64,000 nt of DNA from Chitinispirillales bacterium ANBcel5 (lineage in GTDB: Bacteria > Fibrobacterota > Chitinivibrionia > Chitinivibrionales > Chitinispirillaceae): contig JARUKZ010000019.1 of assembly GCA_029688955.1 (NCBI GenBank), forward strand, positions 1 to 64,000, given 5' to 3'. Every line of letters begins with the position of its first letter. Position 1 is the stretch's first letter. Shown one piece after another: positions 17,136 to 26,845 of this stretch. The notes under the pieces were generated by a model. It did no database searches and had not been told where the DNA came from. It saw only the letters and a program-made list of their open reading frames with translations. A program made the position numbers and the translations under genes.

Positions 17136-18923
17136 TTGTCGATAAATTCTATGGAGTCTGACCTTAGAAGTAACATCTATTTTGAATCTGTCCTTATTCC
17201 AATCAGCCATGGAAATGTCTTTGCTGATAATGGTTACGGAAGTGTAGATCGTATGGAAGTTTACTATGAACAGGAATTAACAGCTGAAAACATCCCCGAT
17301 TCTCTTGAATTAAACTGGCCGGGACGACCAGGCGAAGACAGAAGAGTTGCGAGTGGCACAGAAATAATCTTTGATCCCCTGGAGCCAAACAAACTTACTG
17401 CAATATTTACAACACCTTTTCCCGAAGAGATTACCACCTTTGCTGAGAACAGATTATTAGGTGCACATTATGCTTCAAATCCTTTCGATGCCTCTGATTC
17501 AAAACAGGTTACTTTTTTTTCTATTATAGACAGTGTGGGACCACTTATTAAAGCAGCCAGTGTAAAAGAAAAAAACACTGCAGGGACAGATACATTAATT
17601 CTCACCTTTACTGAACCGGTTTTACAGGAATCCCTTGTAGGCCAGACACTTCTGCTCAGAAAGGATTTTGACGATACAGAAGTACCCATTTTGGTCTTGG
17701 ATGTCATTCTACAAAGCGACAATAATGATGTAGTAAAAGTTATTGTAGAGGATGCGGGAGAGAATTCTCCTCAGAGGGGTGATTTCCTGAGATTTCATCC
17801 CAATGGTGGAGTAGTTGACGGAAAAGACAATGCAGGTGTGCACCCCGATAACAGAGAAGTCAGGCTTGGTTTGATTTCGGTGCCTCCACAGATTGATTCT
17901 GCTGCCTACTTTGATGTCAATACAGATGGTGAAGTGGACAGAGCAATTGTTTATTTTGATAAGAGTGTCAATCCGAATGATTTTAGTATGACTTTTCACT
18001 GGACATCAGGTAACGAAACCGGAACAATATCCTCAGATAATTTCACCCTGATAGATGAGCGATCTCTGCATGTGGATCTGAGGGGTGCTTTTAGTTTTGA
18101 TGTTAAAAATCAAACCTCGGGAGCCATGATGGTAACTGTCAGTTATGTTGATCATGAGCAAAGGGTGAGTTCTGCCGTTATAGACAGAGCTGCACCTGTA
18201 ATAACAAGTGCGCAGTACAGACACGGAGTTTACAATGATCATCTCAGCTCATCTACCGATACACTGATTGTCACTTTCAGCGAACCAGTCGAATATATTT
18301 CCCATGACATGCCATTTAATCTGTTCACTACAAGAAACGAATCCCCTGAAGAGTATAACTTTGTATTAAGATTTATAAGACAAATTGGTGAACAACATTT
18401 ATTCACAGTAGAGGGAAGAGAACCATCATCGGTTCTTCCTTCGAAAGAAGATTCCATTTATATAAACCCACTGGCTGCGGTGAAAGACTACAGTGATAAT
18501 TCCCAACAGAACAGTAACAATAAAAGAGTAAAACTTGAAATTGATGATGCCACTGAGATGTGGGAACTAAAAGTCGCTCCGATACCTTATTATCAACACA
18601 CTCCGGTTTATTATGATAACTATGGATACAAAAAAGCGATATTATTTGAACTTTCTCCAATTTATCGTGGGTTTATAGTAGATAATCATTACAACGAGAT
18701 ACGCTTAGACATATACGACCATTTGGGCAATGTTGTATTTTCTGGGACTATGGAACATACAAAGAATTCAGAAGCCTATCGCGCTTTCTGGAATTTAAAA
18801 AATCGCAAAGGAAGGACCGTTGCTACAGGGACATACCTTGCAGTAGCAAGCTTCAGTGATGAAACTAATACCAGAAAAAAAATAAACAATAACCATAGAA
18901 AATTTTCAGTACTAATTAAATGA
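17136..18923 (+). CDS. Multi-domain secreted protein body lacking its own signal peptide
   Basis: Up to 595 residues (first ATG at 17151, no ribosome site visible; TTG at 17136 is the first possible start). It alternates two modules: one with DxNxDGxVDRxxVYF (about residues 30-55 and 260-285), and one with TDTLIxTFxEPV (about 150 and 375). The last ~100 residues look like a FlgD/T9SS-type domain (IRLDIYDHLGNVVFSG...FWNLKNRKGRTVATGTYLAV). All these belong outside the cell, yet no export signal is present. This supports the idea that 16701-18923 was one gene broken by two TGA codons. Confidence 0.65.
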   Translation: MSINSMESDLRSNIYFESVLIPISHGNVFADNGYGSVDRMEVYYEQELTAENIPDSLELNWPGRPGEDRRVASGTEIIFDPLEPNKLTAIFTTPFPEEITTFAENRLLGAHYASNPFDASDSKQVTFFSIIDSVGPLIKAASVKEKNTAGTDTLILTFTEPVLQESLVGQTLLLRKDFDDTEVPILVLDVILQSDNNDVVKVIVEDAGENSPQRGDFLRFHPNGGVVDGKDNAGVHPDNREVRLGLISVPPQIDSAAYFDVNTDGEVDRAIVYFDKSVNPNDFSMTFHWTSGNETGTISSDNFTLIDERSLHVDLRGAFSFDVKNQTSGAMMVTVSYVDHEQRVSSAVIDRAAPVITSAQYRHGVYNDHLSSSTDTLIVTFSEPVEYISHDMPFNLFTTRNESPEEYNFVLRFIRQIGEQHLFTVEGREPSSVLPSKEDSIYINPLAAVKDYSDNSQQNSNNKRVKLEIDDATEMWELKVAPIPYYQHTPVYYDNYGYKKAILFELSPIYRGFIVDNHYNEIRLDIYDHLGNVVFSGTMEHTKNSEAYRAFWNLKNRKGRTVATGTYLAVASFSDETNTRKKINNNHRKFSVLIK

Positions 18924-18985
18924 ATAAACTATGGTGTAAAATCTTTGATCGAGCATTAGTTACATGTTTCTGAGTAGTATCTAAC

Positions 18986-19032
18986 AGGGCCATGGAGTAT
19001 TGGAATACCAATACTCCATGGCCCTACTTTTT
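18986..19032 (+). terminator. Rho-independent terminator with 18-bp perfect stem
   Basis: AGGGCCATGGAGTATTGG (18986-19003), loop AATA, then the exact complement to 19025 and ACTTTTTC. The stem is unusually long and perfect. It closes the secreted-protein transcription unit. Confidence 0.85.
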
Positions 19033-19158
19033 CTTGCTTCCGCTTCATTACTGTAACATTTCCTATCCTCTTCGCCCAACCAACTTCAAAAGATCTTGCG
19101 CCACAATTATTTTTAAGGAATAAACACTAATTGCCCAAAATAGATAAAAATAAATCAA

Positions 19159-20010
19159 ATGAAACCAGATATAATCCACTACCTTGATTATCGCAGCTAT
19201 CTTAATGATTTGGTGACATGGCTTAAGAAAAAAAGTCCTGAACTTTCTATGCGCAAAATAGCAGAAATAGCTGGTGCAAGTTCACCAAACTGGGTTCAAC
19301 AAGTAGTTTCAAGAAGAATAAAAGCTAAACCAGAAGCGCTTAGGCGAATTTCACAATTTTCTAATTTGAGTCATACCGACACCGAAAGATTTGTGCTTCT
19401 GGCAGCCTTTGACCACGCCAAGAACCTGAATGAAAAGGATTTGCTGCTGCGAAAGATACTCCGTGATAGACGAAGAGCGAAATATTACACCTTGGAAAAC
19501 CACCAATATCAGTTTTTTTCAAGCTGGTTCATACCTGTGGTGAGGGAGCTTTGCACTCATCCCCAATTTGATGGAACTGAGGAGTGGATTGCCTCAAAAA
19601 TTCAGCCACCAGTAAGAAAGAATAGTGTCAAAAAAGCACTTCAGATCCTTTCCGACCTTAACCTTATTAGAAAAGAAAAGAACTCTAAACGTTGGGAAAA
19701 AACCACTAATTCCGTTACCACACCATCAGAGATAGCTTCCGTAGCAATAAAGCGCTATCACAAAAAGGTAATGAAACTTGGAGAGGAAGCACTTGAGACA
19801 ATTCCTCGTGACCAGAGGGACTTTCGCTCAATTACACTTGGTCTTTCTGAAAAGAGGTATAAAGAGATAAAGAAACGTATAGAAGAGTTCTGGTATGAAC
19901 TTCTGGAATATGCTGCAAATGACAACAACACAGAGCGGGTATTTCAATATAACACGCAACTCTTTCCGATTTCCACTTTAACTAAAGAAAACTCTTCAGA
20001 TTACAATTAA
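19159..20010 (+). CDS. TIGR02147-family (DUF4423) regulator-like protein
   Basis: 283 residues. The N-terminus (IIHYLDYRSYLNDLVTWLKKK) followed by FSMRKIAEIAG-type helix-turn-helix text (LSMRKIAEIAGASSPNWVQQVV) and the middle KFYTLENHQYQFFSSWFIPVVRELC-like segment are the signature of TIGR02147, a paralogous family expanded in Fibrobacter. Members look like DNA-binding proteins with an N-terminal HTH and a C-terminal domain; function is not established. It is convergent with a lipoprotein gene 27 bases downstream, a pairing that may be functional. Confidence 0.85.
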   Translation: MKPDIIHYLDYRSYLNDLVTWLKKKSPELSMRKIAEIAGASSPNWVQQVVSRRIKAKPEALRRISQFSNLSHTDTERFVLLAAFDHAKNLNEKDLLLRKILRDRRRAKYYTLENHQYQFFSSWFIPVVRELCTHPQFDGTEEWIASKIQPPVRKNSVKKALQILSDLNLIRKEKNSKRWEKTTNSVTTPSEIASVAIKRYHKKVMKLGEEALETIPRDQRDFRSITLGLSEKRYKEIKKRIEEFWYELLEYAANDNNTERVFQYNTQLFPISTLTKENSSDYN

Positions 20011-20037
20011 TCTTCTAACCTGCACAGTTTTAAAGAG

Positions 20038-20871
20038 TTAAGGACGATACGGTTCTTTAATCAAAACACCCGAACTAAATATATTTGTTATGATCCTTTT
20101 GGCTTTTTGTGCGGCCGGGCCCGTTTCTGAAGGGTCTCCGGTAAAGTACAATCTTCCGCTCCCATCAGTTTTAAGAAGCGATTTTTCAACAATACTTCTA
20201 ATACTGATACTATCCAGCCATTTTGTTTCATCTAATTGAACGGTAAGTGATACAGTGTCTCTGCTACCAAGATCAATAGTTTGATCTGTAGGTGGGAAAA
20301 AATAAGCAGTAGAATCACTGTTGATTAGAAACTGTATCGACTGTAACGTATCTTTATAATCAATTTCACCCTGAATAATAATCTGGTATTCTTTATAGAG
20401 ATGATTTGATTCTATATTCGCATCACTGCCCATAGTAGCTAAAGGAGCGAGATCTGCAGCTAAAAATTCATATTTTCCAAAGGGAAGCTTGCAGGTAATA
20501 GGCTCAGTAACAGTTTCTCCACTCAGAAGATCAAACACAAATTCTCCCCTAAGGCTGATGGGAGTTTCATAAGCCACCTGAGACTCAGAATTCATTCGTG
20601 GTTCCGGAAATCCAATCCTGCTTGCTGAAATATAAACAGATGAAACACGCAAACTCATTCTCTCAAAATCTTCGATTAGAATTTCGCTACTGCTCCTTTT
20701 TGCCATTTCTTCTAACTGCTTATCATGTGCACCTTTCATGACCATACTGATTGTTACTGGATTACCAGCTCCAGCACCTCCGGCAACTCCACTATTCTCA
20801 GCACATGTAAGCAGGCATAAGACGATTAGTGTATTAACTATTATTGCAAAATTCCGATTGAACATATCCAT
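20038..20871 (-). CDS. Lipoprotein of unknown function
   Basis: 277 residues with a lipoprotein signal: hydrophobic stretch and lipobox LLTC, lipidated Cys23, then a Gly/Ala-rich linker (GVAGGAGAGNP) common in Fibrobacter-type lipoproteins that sit beside TIGR02147 genes. The mature part is beta-rich, without catalytic motifs I recognise. No ribosome site is obvious before either ATG (residues 1 or 3). It faces the TIGR02147 gene tail to tail. Confidence 0.7.
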   Translation of the reverse strand: MDMFNRNFAIIVNTLIVLCLLTCAENSGVAGGAGAGNPVTISMVMKGAHDKQLEEMAKRSSSEILIEDFERMSLRVSSVYISASRIGFPEPRMNSESQVAYETPISLRGEFVFDLLSGETVTEPITCKLPFGKYEFLAADLAPLATMGSDANIESNHLYKEYQIIIQGEIDYKDTLQSIQFLINSDSTAYFFPPTDQTIDLGSRDTVSLTVQLDETKWLDSISIRSIVEKSLLKTDGSGRLYFTGDPSETGPAAQKAKRIITNIFSSGVLIKEPYRP

Positions 20872-21086
20872 GTGCTTGCTTATTTATAGGTACATTTAGT
20901 TAGTAAGTTAAAAATGGCTATAGTACCCATTTGAGGGTATTTCCTTCGAATACCTATAAAGTACTTTATGTCGTTTAGCGATGATATGGTTTCTGGATCA
21001 CTCGGTCTCTAAATAACAATGTTCGAAATCACCACCAAACGGTAAAAATGAGCCGCTTGAGCCATTTTATGGATTACTAAATGGTA

Positions 21087-21725
21087 TCAGATATAGGAAA
21101 GGAGCTCCTGGTGAGAATCAAGTACCACCGCCTTACAGCTTTCAAGCTGTTTTCTGCTTTGGTGCCCCTTCGCTATCAGAAAACATTGCACCCCAATAGC
21201 ACTGGCTACCTCATAATCGTGGACACTGTCTCCAATAAAAGCTACCCTGGAAGGTTTTAACCCAAGCCGCTCCATCAACTGGTGACCTGGATCTACTTTC
21301 GAAGCCCCATCTATGTTTTGGAGCCCAATAATATGAGCAAAATACTCTGATAATTTCAGCTGACCAACCATCTCTTTAAGGTACGATTCAGCATAGGCGC
21401 TAAGAACTGAGTGTGCACCTCCATTGGTAATAAATTTATCCAGAACAGTAAGCACACCATCATGGATTTTGCAGTTTATGCGCCGCTTGTTGTATTCCTT
21501 ATGAAAAATCTTGTTACATTCACTGAATTCATCGGTGCAGGCAGCAAGGCCAAGATCCTGGTAAAACTTACTAAGAGGGAAACAGAAATTTTCCCGGTAA
21601 TAATCAAGGCTTAATTCTTTTCTTCCCCTAAAGGTTAGCTGTTCATTAAGAATGGTGAGACACAACCGGCTATCATCTACAATCGTTCCATTCCAATCCC
21701 ATATTAGGTGATCAAATTGTCTCAT
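21087..21725 (-). CDS. HAD-superfamily hydrolase
   Basis: 212 residues. HAD motif I reads DWNGTIVDD: the nucleophile Asp is present but the usual general acid/base Asp two residues later is Asn. Motif II is Ser in VLSAYAESY, motif III the Lys in ASKVDPG, motif IV GDSVHDYEVA. The fold matches phosphoglycolate-phosphatase-like enzymes with a helical cap. The Asp-to-Asn change occurs in a known 'DWNGT' subset, so it need not abolish activity. Substrate unknown. Confidence 0.85.
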   Translation of the reverse strand: MRQFDHLIWDWNGTIVDDSRLCLTILNEQLTFRGRKELSLDYYRENFCFPLSKFYQDLGLAACTDEFSECNKIFHKEYNKRRINCKIHDGVLTVLDKFITNGGAHSVLSAYAESYLKEMVGQLKLSEYFAHIIGLQNIDGASKVDPGHQLMERLGLKPSRVAFIGDSVHDYEVASAIGVQCFLIAKGHQSRKQLESCKAVVLDSHQELLSYI

Positions 21726-21934
21726 ATAAGGTAATTCCCTTTGAATTCTTTAGTATCCATCTGTTCTAAATATATAAAATTTTTCAGTTTGAATGGCCCT
21801 GAAACCACATGTATCTCAGAAACAAAGTGCAGAAACACAAAACATTCCAACCAATGAAAAAAGGTTTCGGGTATGATTTTAAAATTGAAAACACCAATTT
21901 GCAACAACGGGTATCTTCTAGATGAGATAAGTAG

Positions 21935-22303
21935 TTAATCCTCAAGCAGAGAAGCTAAAAGGGTTTTATCGATCCCCTCTTTTTCGATATCCAATGCCAC
22001 CACGGATTCCTCCCCGATAACCCAGGAAGTATGCCCCGGAGGTATGGTAGCAATATCACCTGATTTGAATTCCTGTGTTGTTCCATCATTCATTCTTACT
22101 GCAAAGCGCCCGGAAAGCACCACCCAGATAATGTGCTCAGAGTCACAGCTCTGAGAACCAATCGACTCAACCCAACTCCACCCGGGCTTGAAGGTCATTC
22201 TGTATACCTCAATACCACCGATATTAACCAGCTCAGACTTAAGGCCGGGATATTCCTCAATTTTCTCGGGGCTTTCAAAACTCTTTTTAATTAGTTCTGC
22301 CAT
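21935..22303 (-). CDS. Cupin-domain protein
   Basis: About 122 residues from the ATG at 22303, favoured by AAAGGTGG eight bases upstream; an earlier in-frame start at 22330 lacks such a site. It has a single small cupin barrel: the first motif region has lost the usual G(X)5HXH form (GSQSCDSEHIIWVVLSG), and the second is FKSGDIATIPPGHTSWV. It may bind a small ligand without a classical metal site. Function unknown. Confidence 0.8.
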   Translation of the reverse strand: MAELIKKSFESPEKIEEYPGLKSELVNIGGIEVYRMTFKPGWSWVESIGSQSCDSEHIIWVVLSGRFAVRMNDGTTQEFKSGDIATIPPGHTSWVIGEESVVALDIEKEGIDKTLLASLLED

Positions 22304-22446
22304 TGTAACCACCTTTAAATTTGACTGCACAAATGTTAGGTAAGGTAAGCAGCAAAATCAGATCCAACGTCAGGAGGGTTAAAACTGTTTGAAGTGAAAA
22401 AGCAGCTCCGGACGAACTCTCGCTTTTACATCTTTGGTGAGGCACT

Positions 22447-22481
22447 AAAAAAAGCGCCGCAAACAGTGTTTGTTGCGGCGC
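22447..22481 (-). terminator. Rho-independent terminator of the PPi-phosphofructokinase gene
   Basis: On the minus strand the stem GCGCCGCAA/TTGCGGCGC (22473-22481 with 22454-22462) with a 10-base loop is followed by seven T (22453-22447). It lies 30 bases beyond the stop codon of the phosphofructokinase gene. Confidence 0.9.
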
Positions 22482-22511
22482 CCAATTGTACAACAGAAGC
22501 GCTACGGCGCT

Positions 22512-24167
22512 CTATTTTTTTTCTAACTGAATAGTGTCGGTAGTAATATCGCACACTTCCGAGGGACCGAAATACTGAATCGGTCCCGGATAGATATAGT
22601 CATCCTCAAGAGCCCATGCTTCACGGTTATAAGCATATTCATGGAATGGCTTTCCATGTAACTCAACCAATGCCTTTTTGATAACCGGTTTGTCCTTACC
22701 ATGGCGACGCTCAAGATTCATCATCATTGTAAGAGGAATACCTCCGGCGATCCACTGATCTGCAGGCTCTGTAAGATTGCGAACAGAAGAGAGATAACCG
22801 GTTTTTCCCGCACCAATCAAAGCTGACGCGGTATAGCCAAGACTGTAGCAGTAATCAGCATCAAAGTTGGAAGGTGCTGCGCAGCGTCCTTCATAGCCAA
22901 AGAAGTGGTTAAGAGCGTTGAACTTGCCGCTGAAATTTCCCTTTACTTTCCACTCACGAAGCAGATCACTAACCATATCGATAAGAAGCTTTTCTGTCTC
23001 GATGCGTGACACCTGTACGTTGCCGTGAGGATCACGGTCTGCAAGAAGCTGATACTGGATAGATTGGGGAAGACTTGAAAATACATGTGATGTATCTGCA
23101 CCAAGCTTACTGTTCACAAACTGAAACTTATCATCATCAAGCAAGCTGTCAAAATAAGTAGCATTCTCAGCAAGAAGATCATTGAGTTCACTAATAAGCT
23201 TTTTCATCTCTGGTACAAACTCTATTAATCCTTCTGGTATTAACGCTATACCAAAATTCTTACCCGCGTCAGCACGCTTTTTAACAATGGTAGCAATTTC
23301 GGTAACGATTTCACGCAGTGTTTTCTTCTTCTCCGCTACTTCTTCACTGATAATTGTAACGTTAGGATGTGTTTTAAGCGCACACTCAAGAGCAATATGA
23401 GAAGCGCTCCTACCCATCAACTTAATGAAATGCCAATACTTTTTGGCAGAGTTTGCGTCGCGCTGAATATTTCCGATAAGCTCAGAGTACACTTTTGTCG
23501 CAGTATCAAACCCAAATGAAGCTTCAATCCATTCATTCTTAAGATCACCGTCAATTGTTTTAGGACACCCAATAACCTGAATCCCGCTCTCTTTTTTCAA
23601 ACAGTACTCCGCAAGCATACAGGCGTTTGTGTTGGAATCATCACCACCAATCACAACCAAAGCAGTAATACCAAGTGTTTTACAGTTTTCAATTACCTTA
23701 TCAAACTGCTCTTCAGTTTCAAGCTTAGTTCTTCCCGAACCAATAATATCAAAACCACCGGTATTTCTGAAACGACCAATCAATTCGTCATCAAATTTTA
23801 CATACTCATTATCAATTAGACCGCTAGGACCACCAAGAAAACCAAATAACTCGCTGCCGCTGTCTATTTTATTGAGCCCATCATAAAGGCCTGCTATAAC
23901 ATTGTGACCACCGGGAGCCTGCCCACCAGAAAGAATCACCCCAACTTTCAAAGCACCAATCTTCCCCTGAGCAGGAGCATCAAAATTCACCACCGGAAGC
24001 CCGTAAGTATTGGGAAAAAGCTCCTTAACTTCAGCCTGATCACCAACAGACTCGGTTGGATCACCAACTGACGCGTTCACTGCACTTCCATGCTCTGCCA
24101 ACACCTTGGGCAATTTTGGCTTATACGCTGCACGTGCGCTCTGAAGCGGAGAAATTGATTTGGACAT
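22512..24167 (-). CDS. pfp: PPi-dependent 6-phosphofructokinase (long form)
   Basis: 551 residues, the size of the long PFP clade. [16 protein letters not shown] (76-91) binds the phosphoryl donor. GGDDSN (174-179), with Asp where ATP enzymes have Gly, and PKTIDGDL (202-209) mark PPi specificity. It reversibly phosphorylates fructose 6-phosphate with pyrophosphate in glycolysis. It is monocistronic with its own terminator. Together with the GAPDH and PGK genes further on, it suggests a PPi-linked Embden-Meyerhof pathway. Confidence 0.95.
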   Translation of the reverse strand: MSKSISPLQSARAAYKPKLPKVLAEHGSAVNASVGDPTESVGDQAEVKELFPNTYGLPVVNFDAPAQGKIGALKVGVILSGGQAPGGHNVIAGLYDGLNKIDSGSELFGFLGGPSGLIDNEYVKFDDELIGRFRNTGGFDIIGSGRTKLETEEQFDKVIENCKTLGITALVVIGGDDSNTNACMLAEYCLKKESGIQVIGCPKTIDGDLKNEWIEASFGFDTATKVYSELIGNIQRDANSAKKYWHFIKLMGRSASHIALECALKTHPNVTIISEEVAEKKKTLREIVTEIATIVKKRADAGKNFGIALIPEGLIEFVPEMKKLISELNDLLAENATYFDSLLDDDKFQFVNSKLGADTSHVFSSLPQSIQYQLLADRDPHGNVQVSRIETEKLLIDMVSDLLREWKVKGNFSGKFNALNHFFGYEGRCAAPSNFDADYCYSLGYTASALIGAGKTGYLSSVRNLTEPADQWIAGGIPLTMMMNLERRHGKDKPVIKKALVELHGKPFHEYAYNREAWALEDDYIYPGPIQYFGPSEVCDITTDTIQLEKK

Positions 24168-24547
24168 TATTATTCTTCCTTTTCTTTAAGGTTATATATA
24201 CAGTAATAATATTCCTATAGTACCAGAAAATTAAAACATAAGAAAATACGCTTTTTCAGGACAAAATCAAAGGCAATAATTTTTTATACGGATGTTTTAA
24301 AATAAAAAAGTATGATGTAAGATTTATCACCGAATGCCTTATGAACTACAGCTACTACAGTCAACATTATGGCTAAGCTTGCAGCCACTCTAAACAGCAT
24401 CACTACCCTAATCACTTCCCGTTTCTTGTTTTACAGCTATTTTACTTACACAACATTTCACAAACCTTCACTTTTACAGCCACTGAGTTGAGTTTTTCCA
24501 CTTGGTTGGTGAATAATTAAATACTATCTTACATCATATTGATAACC
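24168..24547. other. Intergenic region, no gene
   Basis: AT-rich divergent spacer between the phosphofructokinase gene and the TonB receptor. Apart from the palindrome at 24548-24565 I see no ordered feature. Confidence 0.5.
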
Positions 24548-24565
24548 ACTATCATTAATGATAGT
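24548..24565. promoter_or_regulatory. Fur-box-like perfect palindrome
   Basis: ACTATCATTAATGATAGT is a perfect 18-bp palindrome with the ATCATT/AATGAT arms of Fur-type boxes (consensus built from GATAAT/ATTATC). It lies about 60 bases before the TonB receptor start. A Fur-family regulator is encoded at 52.6 kb. Iron-dependent repression is the likely reading. Confidence 0.65.
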
Positions 24566-24625
24566 AATGCGATAAACCCTTAGCACTACATGTGTTTCAT
24601 TTACCTGTTAAAAGAGAGGGAGTAC

Positions 24626-26731
24626 ATGAATTCAAAACTGTTATTAAGAAGGATTGTTCTTTTCTGCGTTGCCATTGGTTTTCCCTTGTTCGCCCAAACT
24701 CAATTACCCCAAATAGACGTAGTTGGTGAAAAGGAGGATGAGTCGGAAAAGATAACCGGTTCCTACGAAACAGTAGAACAAGAGACGCTTGAAAAGACAA
24801 AACCGCTCAGTACACAGGATGCACTTCGCCAGGTTACCGGAATAAACGTGGTTGAAACCGATGGACATGGTTTCTATCCACGAATCGGAATCAGGGGACT
24901 TAATCCGGACATGAGCAAAAAAGTGCTGCTTTTGGAAGACGGGGCCCCGGTTCAGCTTGGACCATTTATCGATCCTGCAGCGTATTACAACCCACCAATT
25001 GAGCGAATGGAGCGCATAGAAGTGCTTAAGGGCAGCAGCTCACTTCGCTATGGTCCTTCCACCATAGGAGGTGCAATCAACTATGTTACACGCAAGCCTA
25101 AACCGGGACGCAATGCCCTTTTCTCTCTTTCTGCCGGCAACAATGACTACTTGTCGTTACTGGGTGAGTACGGGGATATGTGGGGAAACTCACTTGGCTC
25201 TATATCAGTTTTGCATAAACGGGGTGGTGGTTTCAGAGAAATGCCTTTTAGATTAACAGATGTACTCTTGAAGTGGGGTACTGGATTAGGCGAGGACCAC
25301 TATTTAGGTATTAAGGGAACTTTTTATGACCATGTTTCTAACCATACCTATCTGGGTTTAACGGAGCGGGAGTTTGAAGAAAACCACCTGCTTAACCGTG
25401 CTCAAAACGACGATATGTTTGTCCGCCGTTACTCTGTGGATCTAAATCATGAGTATGTGATAGCTGATAATCTGATCTGGAACACTCTTTTTTACTGGAA
25501 CAACGCAACAAGAGACTGGTGGCGCGAGGACTTTGCCTTTTCTTCTTTAGACACTGTAGATGCTTACGGGGCATCTGTTGAAGCGGGTAACAATTTTATG
25601 CGCAATTCAGTTGGCGGCCGTCTGCGTGAGTTTAATGTTATGGGTATAGACAGTCGTGTTGAACTGGAGTACCAACTTTTGGGAATGGAAAATTCCGCAA
25701 GTTTTGGATTTCGCCCTCACTTTGAGTGGATGGAAAACCGCAGAGTTAACAACCAGGAAAGTGCAACTGCCAGAGACGGGGATTTGGCACAACACGACAA
25801 ACGAAGAGTTAAGGCACTTGCTTTCTATGGACTTAACAGAGTAGATCTGGGTAATTCTTTCACTCTAACACCGGGTTTAAGAGTAGAGTATTATAACTAT
25901 AACAGAAACATACTACGGTGGGGTGATACCCGGGTCGACACCGAGAAAGTCCACAGTAACACAGTGTTGATTCCCGGAGGAGGGTTTGTGTATCGCGCTA
26001 TGCCACAGGCCCACATTTTTGGAGGGGTTCATCGGGGATTTGCGCCACCAAGAGTAGCTGATGCAATAGATAATAGTGGTGTTGATGTTGAGCTGGATGC
26101 AGAACGCAGCATTAACTACGAACTTGGTGTCAGAGGTACAGTAGGTGGCTTGCAGTATGAGCTTGCAGGATTTAGATATGATTTTGATAATCAAATTGTT
26201 CAGGCCAGTGAAGCGGGCGGTGCAGCGGCTGGTAATTACACCAATGCCGGTAAAACACTCAACCAGGGTATTGAGGCAGGGATAAAGGTTAATCCTTTAG
26301 ACCCTCTGTCAATAGATGTTAACTATACCTGGATTTCGGTTGCAGAGTTTACCACTACCCTGTTAAATAATTCAGGTGATACAGTTTACCATGAGGGTAA
26401 TCGTTTACCGTACTCACCAAATCATCTGGCAAATCTACGGCTTGGATATTATCTTGGCCCTGTACATCTGGGTGTAACATACAGCTATGTAGGTAAACAG
26501 TACTCAGATTTTGCCAACACAGAAGAGGGCTCACCAAATGGAAGAAGCGGTGCTTTGCCGGCCTACTCTCTTTTGAATGCGGATATTACCTGGAATATCA
26601 ACAACTCTGTAGATGTGTATGGAAACGTAAAGAATATTTTGGATGAAAAATACATATCTTCCAGAGCACCCAGGGGTATATTTCCCGGCTTAAGCAGAAC
26701 AATTCGCATGGGAACGAAGGTAGCGTTTTAG
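24626..26731 (+). CDS. TonB-dependent outer-membrane receptor
   Basis: 701 residues from the ATG at 24626, chosen for the AGAGAGGGAG just upstream; an earlier ATG at 24590 lacks one. Signal peptide about 1-24 (ending FAQ). Plug domain about 45-170 (TQDALRQVTGINVVE, GIRGLNPDMSKKVLLLEDGAP, MERIEVLKGSSSLRYGPSTIGGAINYVT). The 22-strand barrel ends in a terminal Phe, as expected for outer-membrane assembly. It resembles FecA-like siderophore/ferric-citrate receptors. No TonB, periplasmic binding or ABC genes are adjacent. Confidence 0.92.
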   Translation: MNSKLLLRRIVLFCVAIGFPLFAQTQLPQIDVVGEKEDESEKITGSYETVEQETLEKTKPLSTQDALRQVTGINVVETDGHGFYPRIGIRGLNPDMSKKVLLLEDGAPVQLGPFIDPAAYYNPPIERMERIEVLKGSSSLRYGPSTIGGAINYVTRKPKPGRNALFSLSAGNNDYLSLLGEYGDMWGNSLGSISVLHKRGGGFREMPFRLTDVLLKWGTGLGEDHYLGIKGTFYDHVSNHTYLGLTEREFEENHLLNRAQNDDMFVRRYSVDLNHEYVIADNLIWNTLFYWNNATRDWWREDFAFSSLDTVDAYGASVEAGNNFMRNSVGGRLREFNVMGIDSRVELEYQLLGMENSASFGFRPHFEWMENRRVNNQESATARDGDLAQHDKRRVKALAFYGLNRVDLGNSFTLTPGLRVEYYNYNRNILRWGDTRVDTEKVHSNTVLIPGGGFVYRAMPQAHIFGGVHRGFAPPRVADAIDNSGVDVELDAERSINYELGVRGTVGGLQYELAGFRYDFDNQIVQASEAGGAAAGNYTNAGKTLNQGIEAGIKVNPLDPLSIDVNYTWISVAEFTTTLLNNSGDTVYHEGNRLPYSPNHLANLRLGYYLGPVHLGVTYSYVGKQYSDFANTEEGSPNGRSGALPAYSLLNADITWNINNSVDVYGNVKNILDEKYISSRAPRGIFPGLSRTIRMGTKVAF

Positions 26732-26738
26732 GTTGGCC

Positions 26739-26808
26739 CCTCCTGCGCCAGTACGCTACGGAGGTATCATCTTTCGCTCGTTTGCTGATACAGCAGCGAG
26801 CGAAGGTA
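26739..26808. repeat. Copy 1 of the ssrA 3'-flank repeat
   Basis: About 70 bases, imperfectly matching 29942-30013 in the same orientation: both have CCTCC-gcgc-TACGCTACGGAGG followed by ATCTTTCGCTC...GAGCGAAGG. The second copy lies directly against the tmRNA 3' end and forms its terminator; this one lacks the T-run. The two copies bound the island. Confidence 0.7.
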
Positions 26809-26813
26809 ATATT

Positions 26814-26838
26814 TCAAAAATGCCTCTTACTGAAAGCA
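26814..26838 (-). pseudogene. Tail fragment of a GIY-YIG gene
   Basis: About eight codons on the minus strand read SGHAFSKRHF then stop, the C-terminal signature of small GIY-YIG (UPF0213-type) proteins. The rest is lost at the junction with the IS91 remnant. It is comparable to the tail of the frameshifted GIY-YIG gene at 29585-29826. Confidence 0.45.
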
Positions 26839-26845
26839 TGCCCAG

